Notes under the pieces: model-generated
Database searches by the model: none
What the model was told of the DNA's origin: nothing
The model's input: only the letters and a program-made list of their open reading frames with translations
From: JAGNLM01 sp964439835
Lineage (GTDB): Bacteria; Pseudomonadota; Gammaproteobacteria; JAABTG01
NCBI GenBank assembly: GCA_964439835.1
Contig: CAYTPQ010000001.1
Coordinates: forward strand, 1 to 64,000
DNA length: 64,000 nucleotides
Reading direction: 5' to 3'
Translations under genes and position numbers: made by a program
Part shown: one piece after another, positions 25,152-32,017 of the stretch
Numbering within the stretch: position 1 is the stretch's first letter
Layout: each line of letters starts with the position of its first letter

Positions 25152-25964
25152 TCAGAAGAACGTGCCTTCGATCGGGCTCGAGGCACTGGCGAAGCGCTTC
25201 TTCGGCATCCTACCGGCGAGGAAGGCCTCGCGCCCCGCCTCGATCGCCTTGCGCATGGCACCGGCCATGAGGATCGGGTTCTTCGCCGCCGCGATGGCGG
25301 TGTTCATCAGCACCCCGTCGCAGCCGAGCTCCATCGCGATCGCCGCGTCCGAGGCGGTGCCGACGCCGGCGTCGACCAGGATCGGCACCTTCGCGTTCTC
25401 GACGATGGTCAGGATGTTGTAGGGGTTGCGGATGCCGAGGCCGGAGCCGATGGGGGCGGCGAGCGGCATCACCGCGACACAGCCGAGCTGCTCGAAGCGC
25501 TTGGCCAGGATCGGGTCGTCGTTGGTGTAGACCATCACCTGGAACCCGTCGCGCACCAGGGTCTCGGCAGCGGCGAGCGTCTGCACCACGTCAGGGAACA
25601 GCGTCTTCTGGTCGCCCAGCACCTCGAGCTTGACCAGGTTGTGCCCGTCCAGCAGCTCACGCGCGAGCCGGCAGGTGCGCACCGCCGTGTCCGCGTCGTA
25701 GCAGCCGGCGGTGTTGGGCAGGATCGTGTAGCGGTCGGGGGGCAGCACGTCGAGCAGGTTCGGCTCACCCGCGTTCTGGCCGATGTTGGTGCGCCGCACC
25801 GCCACGGTCACGATCTCCGCCCCGCTCGCCTCGACCGCGAGACGGGTCTCCTCCAGGTCCCGGTACTTGCCGGTGCCGACCAGCAGGCGCGAGCGGAAGG
25901 TGCGGCCGGCGACAACGAGCGGATCGGGGGCGCCAGAGGGCGATGCTGCAGAGGTATCGGTCAT
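25152..25964 (-). CDS. thiG: Thiazole synthase ThiG
   Basis: ThiG condenses deoxyxylulose phosphate, dehydroglycine and ThiS-thiocarboxylate to form the thiamine thiazole. The 270-aa protein has FRSRLLVGTGKYRD, NTAGCYDADTAVRTCRLARE, VKLEVLGDQKTLFPD (Schiff-base Lys region), PLAAPIGSGLGIRNPY and VLMNTAIAAAKNP. ATG 25964. ThiS is 58 bases upstream on the same strand. I see no TPP riboswitch in the short space before thiS. Confidence 0.96.
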   Translation of the reverse strand: MTDTSAASPSGAPDPLVVAGRTFRSRLLVGTGKYRDLEETRLAVEASGAEIVTVAVRRTNIGQNAGEPNLLDVLPPDRYTILPNTAGCYDADTAVRTCRLARELLDGHNLVKLEVLGDQKTLFPDVVQTLAAAETLVRDGFQVMVYTNDDPILAKRFEQLGCVAVMPLAAPIGSGLGIRNPYNILTIVENAKVPILVDAGVGTASDAAIAMELGCDGVLMNTAIAAAKNPILMAGAMRKAIEAGREAFLAGRMPKKRFASASSPIEGTFF

Positions 25965-26022
25965 GGGCGGACGGCCTTCTCGGAGTGTCGGTCAGAGCGT
26001 GGTGGGGAGCGGTAGCGGGGGT

Positions 26023-26223
26023 TCATCCGCCGCCGATGGCGTGCACAACCTCGACCCGGTCGCCGTCACGGAGGGCATGCCGCTCGTGCTCGCTGCGCGG
26101 CACGATTTCCTGGTTGACCTCGACTGCGACCCTGCGTGCGCCCAGGTCCAGCGTGCGCAGCAGGTCGGCGACGGTGGCCCCCGGCGCGAGGGTAGTCGGC
26201 GTGCCGTTGAGGGTGACGTCCAT
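26023..26223 (-). CDS. thiS: Sulfur carrier protein ThiS
   Basis: The 66-aa ubiquitin-like protein ends in the required Gly-Gly tail (VVHAIGGG) that is thiocarboxylated. It contains LGARRVAVEVNQEIVPRSEH typical of ThiS. It forms a unit with thiG. Confidence 0.95.
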   Translation of the reverse strand: MDVTLNGTPTTLAPGATVADLLRTLDLGARRVAVEVNQEIVPRSEHERHALRDGDRVEVVHAIGGG

Positions 26224-26280
26224 GCCCCCAGGCTACGGATGCCCCCCGCGGCGGTCAACCTCGGCCCTTCGCCGGAGCGC

Positions 26281-26778
26281 TCACTCGACCCGGAACACCA
26301 GGTCGTAGCTCATCGCGCCGCGGACATTGGCCTTCTCCAGGACCAGGTCCGCCCCGCCCGCCTGCCAGCGGCCCACCCGCGCCGACATCACCGCTTTGCC
26401 GACGTCCTCCGGCAGGTCCTGCCCGGTGGCGGCGCGCACCAGGGGCTTCGCGTAGTCGAGGAACAGCCGCAGGGCTCGCTGGACCTCGCTGGCCGACACG
26501 ACCTGCAGCTCCAGCGTCAAGGTCGACACGGCCTCGGCCGTGCCTTCGGCCGTATAGCGAACCCGGTGGCGCACGGGGTCGCCGGCGGGCAGGTCGCGCC
26601 GCAGGCTCCAGCAGTAGTACTTCTCGTCCCGGTAGGCTCGGTAATCCGTGGCGGCAGGGAGGCCCGCCTCGGCCAGATAGGCGCAGGCCTCCTCGGGCGG
26701 CAGCGTCAGGCCCGCGGCCAGGGCCTGAGGGGCCGCCAGCACGAGCCAGAGAACGATAGCGAGCGGGAATCGACGCAC
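26281..26778 (-). CDS. Exported hypothetical protein
   Basis: GTG 26778 with AGGAGGTG five bases upstream gives a 165-aa protein with a Sec signal (FPLAIVLWLVLAAPQALAAG). The mature part contains EEACAYLAEAGLP, YCWSLRRDLPAGDP and VEVRVDV-free beta-rich sequence such as STLTLELQVV, ending YDLVFRVE. Two cysteines could form a disulfide. No family recognised. It is 57 bases upstream of thiS on the same strand. Confidence 0.7.
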   Translation of the reverse strand: MRRFPLAIVLWLVLAAPQALAAGLTLPPEEACAYLAEAGLPAATDYRAYRDEKYYCWSLRRDLPAGDPVRHRVRYTAEGTAEAVSTLTLELQVVSASEVQRALRLFLDYAKPLVRAATGQDLPEDVGKAVMSARVGRWQAGGADLVLEKANVRGAMSYDLVFRVE

Positions 26779-26800
26779 GGGACACCTCCTTACAGGCTGC

Positions 26801-26828
26801 TGAACAAGGGCACTCGTGCCCTTGTTCA
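26801..26828. repeat. Perfect 12-bp-stem palindrome in the leader of the exported-protein gene
   Basis: TGAACAAGGGCA, loop CTCG, TGCCCTTGTTCA. It lies just upstream of the AGGAGGTG of the exported-protein gene (- strand). It could be an operator, an attenuator or the end of a small mobile repeat; there is no T-run. Confidence 0.6.
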
Positions 26829-27011
26829 ACGCGCCGAGCCCGGCGCACGTCTGGGCTCGGCCACGACGAACGCGCCACTTCATTGCTGGCGGGAGTGTAG
26901 TGCGCGGCGGCGGCACCCGCATCCTGTGAGACACCCCACAGCTTGCCGCTCATGCATCGGCCGCCGCGGTCGTAGTATCTGGGGAGCCTGTCACTGTCGG
27001 GGGACTGACCC

Positions 27012-27332
27012 ATGAAGCGAGTACTGCCCTTCTTACTGCTGGCCATCGCCATGGTCGCCTCTGCGGACGACGAGAGCGTACGTGCTGCCGTCGGCGGCGG
27101 CTTGGGAGGCGCGGCTGGCGCCTACGTCGGCTCCGAGCTGGGCGGCCGCAGCGGAGCGGTCGTCGGCGGAGCACTCGGCGCGGCCGCCGGTACCGCCCTC
27201 GCCACCGAGCCCGCCCAACCCCAGGGCCGGGTCGTCTATCCCTCTTACCCGCCTCCGCCCCCCGCCTACTACGGCCCCGCCCACCCCAGCCGCTTCTGTC
27301 CCCCCGGCCAGGCGAAGAAGGGGCGGTGCTGA
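27012..27332 (+). CDS. Small exported glycine-zipper protein
   Basis: The 106-aa product has a signal peptide (RVLPFLLLAIAMVASA) and a Gly-zipper repeat (VGGGLGGAAGAYVGSELGG, SGAVVGGALGAAAGTALA). A Pro/Tyr-rich segment follows, and the C-terminal tail has two cysteines. Such proteins sit in or at the outer membrane; the specific role is unknown. It converges on the decayed toxin gene 13 bases downstream. Confidence 0.75.
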   Translation: MKRVLPFLLLAIAMVASADDESVRAAVGGGLGGAAGAYVGSELGGRSGAVVGGALGAAAGTALATEPAQPQGRVVYPSYPPPPPAYYGPAHPSRFCPPGQAKKGRC

Positions 27333-27344
27333 GGGGTCGTCAGC

Positions 27345-27634
27345 TCACGCGCGAGACCTCCAGCGATGGGGGTCGCGACTGGCGTGCATCACGGCGATCA
27401 CCACGACGGTGGAGTCTTCCACTCGGTAGTACAGCCCGAACGGAAACCGACGCATCAGCGCGTGCCACGGTGCACCGTGGGAAAGGCCAGAGGCGACTCC
27501 GCAACTGCCGTAACCGTCGACCAGAGGGCGTCGAGAAACTCGTGTCCTAAGCCCCGCCGTTGCCCCGCATACCAGGTAGCGGCTTCAAGTACGTCTCGCT
27601 CCGCGTCCGGCCTGAACCGGACCATCAGGTTCAC
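27345..27634 (-). pseudogene. RelE/ParE-type toxin, frameshifted
   Basis: From GTG 27634 (overlapping the antitoxin stop, GTGA) the frame reads VNLMVRFRPDAERDV to FPTVHRGTR and then stops (TGA at 27455-27457). The adjacent frame continues exactly as expected for the family with LMRRFPFGLYYRVEDSTVVV and ends SRDPHRWRSRA at 27345. A one-base loss near 27455-27466 explains this. The toxin is therefore probably inactive, unless it is a sequencing error. Confidence 0.8.
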
Positions 27635-27840
27635 AGCTTCTGCCTGATCTCTGCGAACACTTCCTCGACCAGCCGACCCTGGTCGCCGTCCGACGCAAAC
27701 GCCTCGAGCCGGCGATCGAGCTCCAGCCGCTGGCCCTGAGTGAGACCGAGCGCGCCCTGGTCTGCGGCGATGCTATCCCAGAGGTCTTCCACCAACTTGA
27801 TCCGCGCGTCCAGTGGAAGGTCGCGAAGCGCCGAACTCAC
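27631..27840 (-). CDS. Addiction-module antitoxin (PF09720 type)
   Basis: GTG 27840, preceded by GAGGAGGAAAT, gives 69 aa: SSALRDLPLDARIKLVEDLW then SIAADQGALGLTQGQ and LVEEVFAEIRQKL. This is the typical short partner of RelE/ParE toxins. Its own toxin is frameshifted. The duplicated tRNA-Gly promoter in the left arm of the inverted repeat points toward this gene from ~200 bases away. Confidence 0.82.
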   Translation of the reverse strand: MSSALRDLPLDARIKLVEDLWDSIAADQGALGLTQGQRLELDRRLEAFASDGDQGRLVEEVFAEIRQKL

Positions 27841-27952
27841 GCCGATTTCCTCCTCAGAACCGACGGGGCAATGGAGCAGAGAATGAACGCTATGCGCTCC
27901 TTTCCGTCCGGCTTCGACTGAGCCGAAGAAAGCCCGATAGCCGCGACCACGC

Positions 27953-28003
27953 CCCACGTCATCAGCTTGGGAAGCTGAGGTTCTATCATTGAACTACACC
28001 CGC
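27953..28003 (-). pseudogene. Truncated tRNA-Gly(CCC), first 51 nt
   Basis: This copy is identical to nt 1-51 of the intact tRNA at 30045-30118 except for one base: the second G of the D-loop GG pair is A. It lacks most of the T arm and the 3' acceptor strand. With its promoter intact it could still be transcribed into the antitoxin leader. Confidence 0.88.
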
Positions 28004-28241
28004 TTTACGGGTCAGTAGTGTAGCCAAGGGCTCGGGCGGAGCCAAGCGGGGGAGTGAAGGGGACTCGACGGCAGGCTCCGACAGGTGTCCTGCGCCGGGA
28101 AGTACCTTGCCGACGCCCAGGTGGGAGAGTTCTGGGGGCGGTGCCATACTTGGGAGCCATGCTGGTCGAACTGTCACGGCATGGCGGATACCACGGTATG
28201 AAGCTCTGACGACCCGCGGGTTCGACTTCCTTTGCGTCGTG
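27953..28241 (-). repeat. Left arm of the 289-bp inverted repeat
   Basis: This is the reverse complement of 29807-30095 with one substitution. It carries the tRNA-Gly promoter copy (28017-28045, - strand) and a truncated tRNA. The outer end joins unrelated sequence at 27952; the inner end joins the cassette at 28242. Confidence 0.93.
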
Positions 28242-28309
28242 TCTGCCTCAAGGCATACCATCGATGGACGACCGATGGTGCACGAGGAGTAGGGAAAAGC
28301 CTGCATTCG

Positions 28310-28903
28310 GTGAGCAGCTTCGGCAAGCCGTTGGAGAATACCGTGTTTGGCAAGAATCGGAAGACCGAGCCAGCGTTGGCACGAGCCGGATGGACGAGAG
28401 AGCTCGTGGCTTCGCTGATGGACCATCTATCGACAGATAGACTGCATATCCCGTCGAAGGACTTCGGGATGCTTGTCGATGGGTTCGCATTGCTTGCCAA
28501 CAACTCCGAGACCGGGCGCCACGCTTACGGATTCCTCTCCCTCTTTACCAGCTCCGAGTTGACGGAGACAAGGATTCCTGTGGTGACTAAGTTCTTCCCG
28601 GAACCCTCTGAAGAGTTCGCCACTTTTCGGCGTCGGGCACCGTCTTATGGAGACTTGATAGTGGATCCTACGGAGCGAGTCCGAGGTCGGGCTATGCTAA
28701 ACGCGATCTACCACCACCAGCACGGCGTCACTGAGGAGGAGTCATCCCCCATACTCGAGTGGCTCTTGTATCCGACGCGAAGGGAGTGGGACGTCATACG
28801 GGACGCTCTTGCGATCAGTGCCATGGGAACTCCACTGCGATTGGACGTAAGGGTTGGCTTTCCAGAGGCAGTGAGTCCCGATACATTGGTCCAGGACAGC
28901 TGA
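28310..28903 (+). CDS. Cassette ORF 1, unknown protein
   Basis: The frame is open from TTG 28232 at the arm edge; GTG 28310 is the more likely start, giving about 197 aa. Visible segments are WTRELVASLMDHLSTDRLHI, FGMLVDGFALLANNSETG, RAMLNAIYHHQHGV and EWLLYPTRREWDVIRDALAI. It is soluble-looking with no signal peptide or membrane helix. Base composition is clearly lower in G+C than the flanks. I recognise no family, and the start is weakly supported (only AGGGAAAAG some way upstream). Confidence 0.55.
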   Translation: MSSFGKPLENTVFGKNRKTEPALARAGWTRELVASLMDHLSTDRLHIPSKDFGMLVDGFALLANNSETGRHAYGFLSLFTSSELTETRIPVVTKFFPEPSEEFATFRRRAPSYGDLIVDPTERVRGRAMLNAIYHHQHGVTEEESSPILEWLLYPTRREWDVIRDALAISAMGTPLRLDVRVGFPEAVSPDTLVQDS

Positions 28904-29024
28904 AACCATAAGCTGCTCATTTACCGCGTCTGGATAACGACGTGGATATCCTACAACAGGGCACAGCTTAAGAACCACTTACTCTTTCGCAGCGATGTAG
29001 ACCTGCCTGATTAGTAGTGGTTAT
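28904..29024. other. Gap between the two cassette ORFs
   Basis: These 121 A/T-rich bases contain stops in all frames that I followed and no clear promoter or hairpin. Confidence 0.4.
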
Positions 29025-29774
29025 GTGATTGATGAACCTCAAGTCTTGAATGGAAGCGCATCCATTTATGAGATGTCGCATTCTGGACCCGTGTGGGAAT
29101 ACCGGGCGGCGCGCGTTATAGGGAAGCGCCAATCCGTTCTACTACACCCCCGGTCTTTCGAGGATATCGTGCGTTTTGTTTGTGATTCCATGCGTGATGT
29201 AACCTATAGGGAGGAGCGTGGTAAGGATGACGCTCGCGGATGTTGGCGATCGGCATTCTATTTCTCCGTAGATCTGCAGGCATACGACCTGTTCTTCAAC
29301 AGCCCATTTGGGTACAGAGGATGCTTTTATCGTGGACCGGATTTCGGTGCATTCTGTAACGGTCAGTGTATAGCGATGATTTCTGGCAAGTTGCTCGCAG
29401 AAGGAATCCGCCGGTCCACTCTCCACGGAGCAGAAGCAAGGATTGCTGAGTCGTTGTGGTCTGCTTCAACCAAGATCTGGATAGATGAGGATGCGCCGGA
29501 CTGCACGCTATCAAATGGCGTGCGCGTAGCGGACCTCATCGCCATCGAAGCCCGTCAGTGGGTCCGGGCTGCTCAGTTGGCGGAGGAACAGCTGATAAGG
29601 TTCCAGAGAACGTACCCAACCGCAAAGAACACCGCCCTCTGGGGCATTCAAGCGCCCGAAGGTACAAGGTTGAAAGTTCTCGGCGGATGGCGAAGGTCTG
29701 ACGGCGGTGAAGAGTACATCGTGCCCTCGAAACGCCGGAGACATCAGCAGATATGGCTGTACGGGTTTTCCTGA
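29025..29774 (+). CDS. Cassette ORF 2, unknown protein
   Basis: GTG 29025 gives 249 aa; ATG 29073 is an alternative. Segments include GPVWEYRAARVIGKRQSVLL, FEDIVRFVCDSMRDVTYRE, NSPFGYRGCFYRGPDFGAFC, CIAMISGKLLAEGIRRSTL and RVADLIAIEARQWVRAAQL. Six cysteines and many aromatic residues suggest a folded enzyme-like domain, but I cannot name it. Two hand-counted lines (29041-29100, 29161-29220) are 47% G+C, far below the host. The stop lies 32 bases before the right arm. Confidence 0.6.
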   Translation: MIDEPQVLNGSASIYEMSHSGPVWEYRAARVIGKRQSVLLHPRSFEDIVRFVCDSMRDVTYREERGKDDARGCWRSAFYFSVDLQAYDLFFNSPFGYRGCFYRGPDFGAFCNGQCIAMISGKLLAEGIRRSTLHGAEARIAESLWSASTKIWIDEDAPDCTLSNGVRVADLIAIEARQWVRAAQLAEEQLIRFQRTYPTAKNTALWGIQAPEGTRLKVLGGWRRSDGGEEYIVPSKRRRHQQIWLYGFS

Positions 29775-29806
29775 GCAAGAGCGATCGCGAATGGTGGCGA
29801 ATTTGG

Positions 29807-30095
29807 CACGACGCAAAGGAAGTCGAACCCGCGGGTCGTCAGAGCTTCATACCGTGGTATCCGCCATGCCGTGACAGTTCGACCAGCATGGCTCCCAAGT
29901 ATGGCACCGCCCCCAGAACTCTCCCACCTGGGCGTCGGCAAGGTACTTCCCGGCGCAGGACACCTGTCGGAGCCTGCCGTCGAGTCCCCTTCACTCCCCC
30001 GCTTGGCTCCGCCCGAGCCCTTGGCTACACTACTGACCCGTAAAGCGGGTGTAGTTCAATGGTAGAACCTCAGCTTCCCAAGCTGATGACGTGGG
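29807..30095 (+). repeat. Right arm of the 289-bp inverted repeat
   Basis: This arm covers the native upstream region of tRNA-Gly and its first 51 nt, ending inside the T stem at GTGGG. The inner edge has GCGGGTTCGACTTCC, a tRNA T-loop-like word, at 29816-29832 (read on the - strand); whether it is an old attachment-site trace is speculative. Confidence 0.93.
30003..30031 (+). promoter_or_regulatory. tRNA-Gly promoter
   Basis: TTGGCT (30003-30008), 17-base spacer, TACACT (30026-30031), about 13 bases before the mature tRNA 5' end. An identical copy in the left arm points the other way. Confidence 0.5.
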
Positions 30096-30118
30096 TTCGA
30101 TTCCCATCACCCGCTCCA
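30045..30118 (+). tRNA. glyU: tRNA-Gly(CCC)
   Basis: The cloverleaf is complete. The acceptor GCGGGTG pairs with CACCCGC, the D loop has TTCAATGGTAGAA, the anticodon loop TTCCCAA gives CCC, the T loop is GGTTCGATTCC and CCA is encoded. It closely resembles E. coli tRNA-Gly(CCC). Its 5' part is duplicated in inverted orientation 2 kb upstream. Confidence 0.95.
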
Positions 30119-30232
30119 AGTCGCCCCGCTGACCTCTGACCCACTCTCTGTCCCCGCCCGCTGCGCCTGCGGGAACTCGTCGGGGTCGTTCGCGGTCCCG
30201 AGGGGACAGGCTGGGCAGCAAGGTCATCCTCG

Positions 30233-30679
30233 ATGAGCGACGAAAAGATACCCCTCAGCAGACGCTTCCCCATGATGTGGCTGCTGGTCGGCGCGGTGGC
30301 GTTGTACGGGGCGGTGCAGCTCGGGCGGTCCCTGTCGGACACCGACCCGCGGATCGACGCCGGGGCGCTGCAGGCAAGGCTCGCCGGGCCGCAGTCGCCG
30401 CTGGTGCTGGACGTACGGTCTCGGAGCGAGTTCCTGCAGGGGCGGGTCCCGGGGGCCGTGCACATCGAGTACCGGGACGTGCCGCGACGGATAGAAGAGA
30501 TCAAGCGCTACGCGGACCGCGACGTGGTGGTGTACTGCGAGACGGGCGTCCGCGCCCGGGTCGCCCGCGACAGCCTTCGTGAGGCCGGGGTCGTCCCGGT
30601 CTTCCAGCTCCGCGGTGACATTCAGGACTGGCGACGGCTCGGGCTGCCGCTCGAGCGCGGTCAGCCGGTTCAGGGGTGA
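30233..30679 (+). CDS. Membrane-anchored rhodanese-domain protein
   Basis: The 148-aa protein has one N-terminal membrane segment (MMWLLVGAVALYGAVQLG) and a rhodanese domain (LVLDVRSRSEFLQGRVPGA) with active-site Cys in VVVYCETGVRA. Such proteins hold sulfane sulfur as a persulfide, plausibly at the outer face of the membrane. AAGG precedes ATG 30233. It is followed 24 bases later by the esterase-like gene. Confidence 0.87.
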   Translation: MSDEKIPLSRRFPMMWLLVGAVALYGAVQLGRSLSDTDPRIDAGALQARLAGPQSPLVLDVRSRSEFLQGRVPGAVHIEYRDVPRRIEEIKRYADRDVVVYCETGVRARVARDSLREAGVVPVFQLRGDIQDWRRLGLPLERGQPVQG

Positions 30680-30703
30680 GGCAGCCCCGCCAATTCGGCA
30701 CCC

Positions 30704-31765
30704 GTGGCTGACGGCGACGCCCGGACCCGAGGAACGGGTGGGGGCTCATTCGCCGTCACGGCACTGGTGCTTCTACTGCCGCTCTCTGCCACGGCACTGC
30801 AGGTCCTCGAAACGGGCCAGGGCCCCTACCCACTGCCGGCAAGCACTGCCGGCGCCCGGGAGTTGAGCGGGCTCGCCTGGGCTACCGGGGAGCGTTTCCT
30901 CGCGGTCTCCGACAAGGGCGCCGCGCTGTACCGCTTGACCATCCGCCTGGACCCGGCCACTGGGCGGATTGCCCACGCCGAGGTCACCGGCACTGTCCCC
31001 CTCGGTCAGGGCGTGGACCTGGAAGGCGTGGCCCACGCCCCGGATGGCACCGTCTACGTCAGCGACGAAGTCGGGCCCGCGATTCGCCGGTACGACGCGG
31101 CAAGGGGCAGCGAGCGCGGAACCGTGCCCCTGCCGCCCGTGTTCGCCTCCGCGCGCAAGAACCTGAGCCTCGAGTCCCTGGCCCTGTCGTCCGACGGCCG
31201 GACGCTGTGGACGGCCAATGAGGAGGCCCTGAAGGGAGACGGGCCGATCAACCTCGAGTCCGACGGCAAGGGCACGGTGGTCCGCTTACAGCGCTTCCGC
31301 CTGGACCGCCGGGGTGTCTGGCGGGCCGACGGCCAGTGGGCCTACCGCGCCGACGGCGTTGATCCGTTCTTCGGCCGAGCCCCGAGTGGCGTGGTCGACC
31401 TGGCGGTGCTGCCGGACGGCGTGCTGCTCGTCCTGGAGCGAGCCGCCGGCATCGTCGGCCTGGCCAGCGAGCTACCGTCGGCACAGATCCGTTTCCGCAG
31501 TCGTCTCTACGCAGTTGACGTCCGGGGGGCGCCCGACACCTCGCGCGTCGCCCGTCTGGGTGCCGCCGTCCCGGTCGTCCGCAAGGAGCGGCTCTGGGAG
31601 GCCACGTTCCCCAACCTCAACATCGAAGGCCTCGCGCTGGGGCCGGCGCTGCGCGGCGGCGAACGCAGCCTGTTGCTAGTGTCCGACGACGGCAACGGTC
31701 TCGGTCAGGCGCTCTACGCGCTGCGGCTGCGGTCCGGCAACTCTGGAGGACAAGGCCCTCGCTGA
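30704..31765 (+). CDS. Secreted esterase-like activity of phytase family protein
   Basis: The 353-aa protein has a signal region (FAVTALVLLLPLSATALQ) and a beta-propeller-type sequence of the PF13449 family: ELSGLAWATGERFLAVSDKG, VDLEGVAHAPDGTVYVSDE, LSLESLALSSDGRTLWTANE and NLNIEGLALGP. The start is GTG 30704. The substrate is unknown; the family name is historical. Confidence 0.82.
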   Translation: MADGDARTRGTGGGSFAVTALVLLLPLSATALQVLETGQGPYPLPASTAGARELSGLAWATGERFLAVSDKGAALYRLTIRLDPATGRIAHAEVTGTVPLGQGVDLEGVAHAPDGTVYVSDEVGPAIRRYDAARGSERGTVPLPPVFASARKNLSLESLALSSDGRTLWTANEEALKGDGPINLESDGKGTVVRLQRFRLDRRGVWRADGQWAYRADGVDPFFGRAPSGVVDLAVLPDGVLLVLERAAGIVGLASELPSAQIRFRSRLYAVDVRGAPDTSRVARLGAAVPVVRKERLWEATFPNLNIEGLALGPALRGGERSLLLVSDDGNGLGQALYALRLRSGNSGGQGPR

Positions 31766-31795
31766 TGGGCGTGCTCGCCGGTCGCTTTTCCCCGA

Positions 31796-31948
31796 TCAGA
31801 GTCGGGCCTCTGTGGCGCGCACGAGTTGACTGGTCTCCGGCGTGACCGTGCTGGAGTAGCTGCCGACGACCTTGCCGTCAGGTCCTATCAGATACTTGCC
31901 CGCGCGCGGATCGCAGAGGCGCAAAGCTTCCTCGCCGTAGAGGGGATG
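31796..31948 (-). pseudogene. Glutathione peroxidase-family C-terminal remnant
   Basis: On the - strand, 31948-31796 reads HPLYGEEALRLCDPRAGKYL then IGPDGKVVGSYSSTVTPETS and LVRATEARL before a TGA. HPLY and the KYLIGPDGKVV...TPE tail match the end of thiol-dependent glutathione peroxidases. The N-terminal redox domain is missing and no start is present. Confidence 0.6.
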
Positions 31949-32017
31949 AAGTGACGTCGAGCGTCGAGGGGCAGGCGGCAGTTGGCGTCGCGACGGACGG
32001 GTCGGCTCGGGGCCGCG

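Larger units (their letters stand above)
27953..30095. mobile_element. Inverted-repeat-bounded foreign cassette at tRNA-Gly
   Basis: Two 289-base arms in inverted orientation (27953-28241 and 29807-30095) enclose 1565 bases of A/T-richer DNA with two unassigned ORFs. I aligned the arms base by base and found a single difference (27986 versus 30062). Each arm holds 238 bases upstream of tRNA-Gly(CCC) plus its first 51 nt. No integrase, transposase or target-site duplication is visible. A mobile, invertible or duplicated element is inferred; an assembly artefact is the main alternative. Confidence 0.7.

Noticed and set aside
26224..26280. TPP riboswitch before thiS
   Set aside because: Only 57 bases separate thiS from the upstream gene and no THI-box-like sequence is visible.
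28107..28292. 45-60 codon ORF (MPTPRWESSGGGAILG...) present in both repeat arms
   Set aside because: It appears twice only because the arms are duplicates; the sequence is the upstream region of tRNA-Gly and shows no coding signs.
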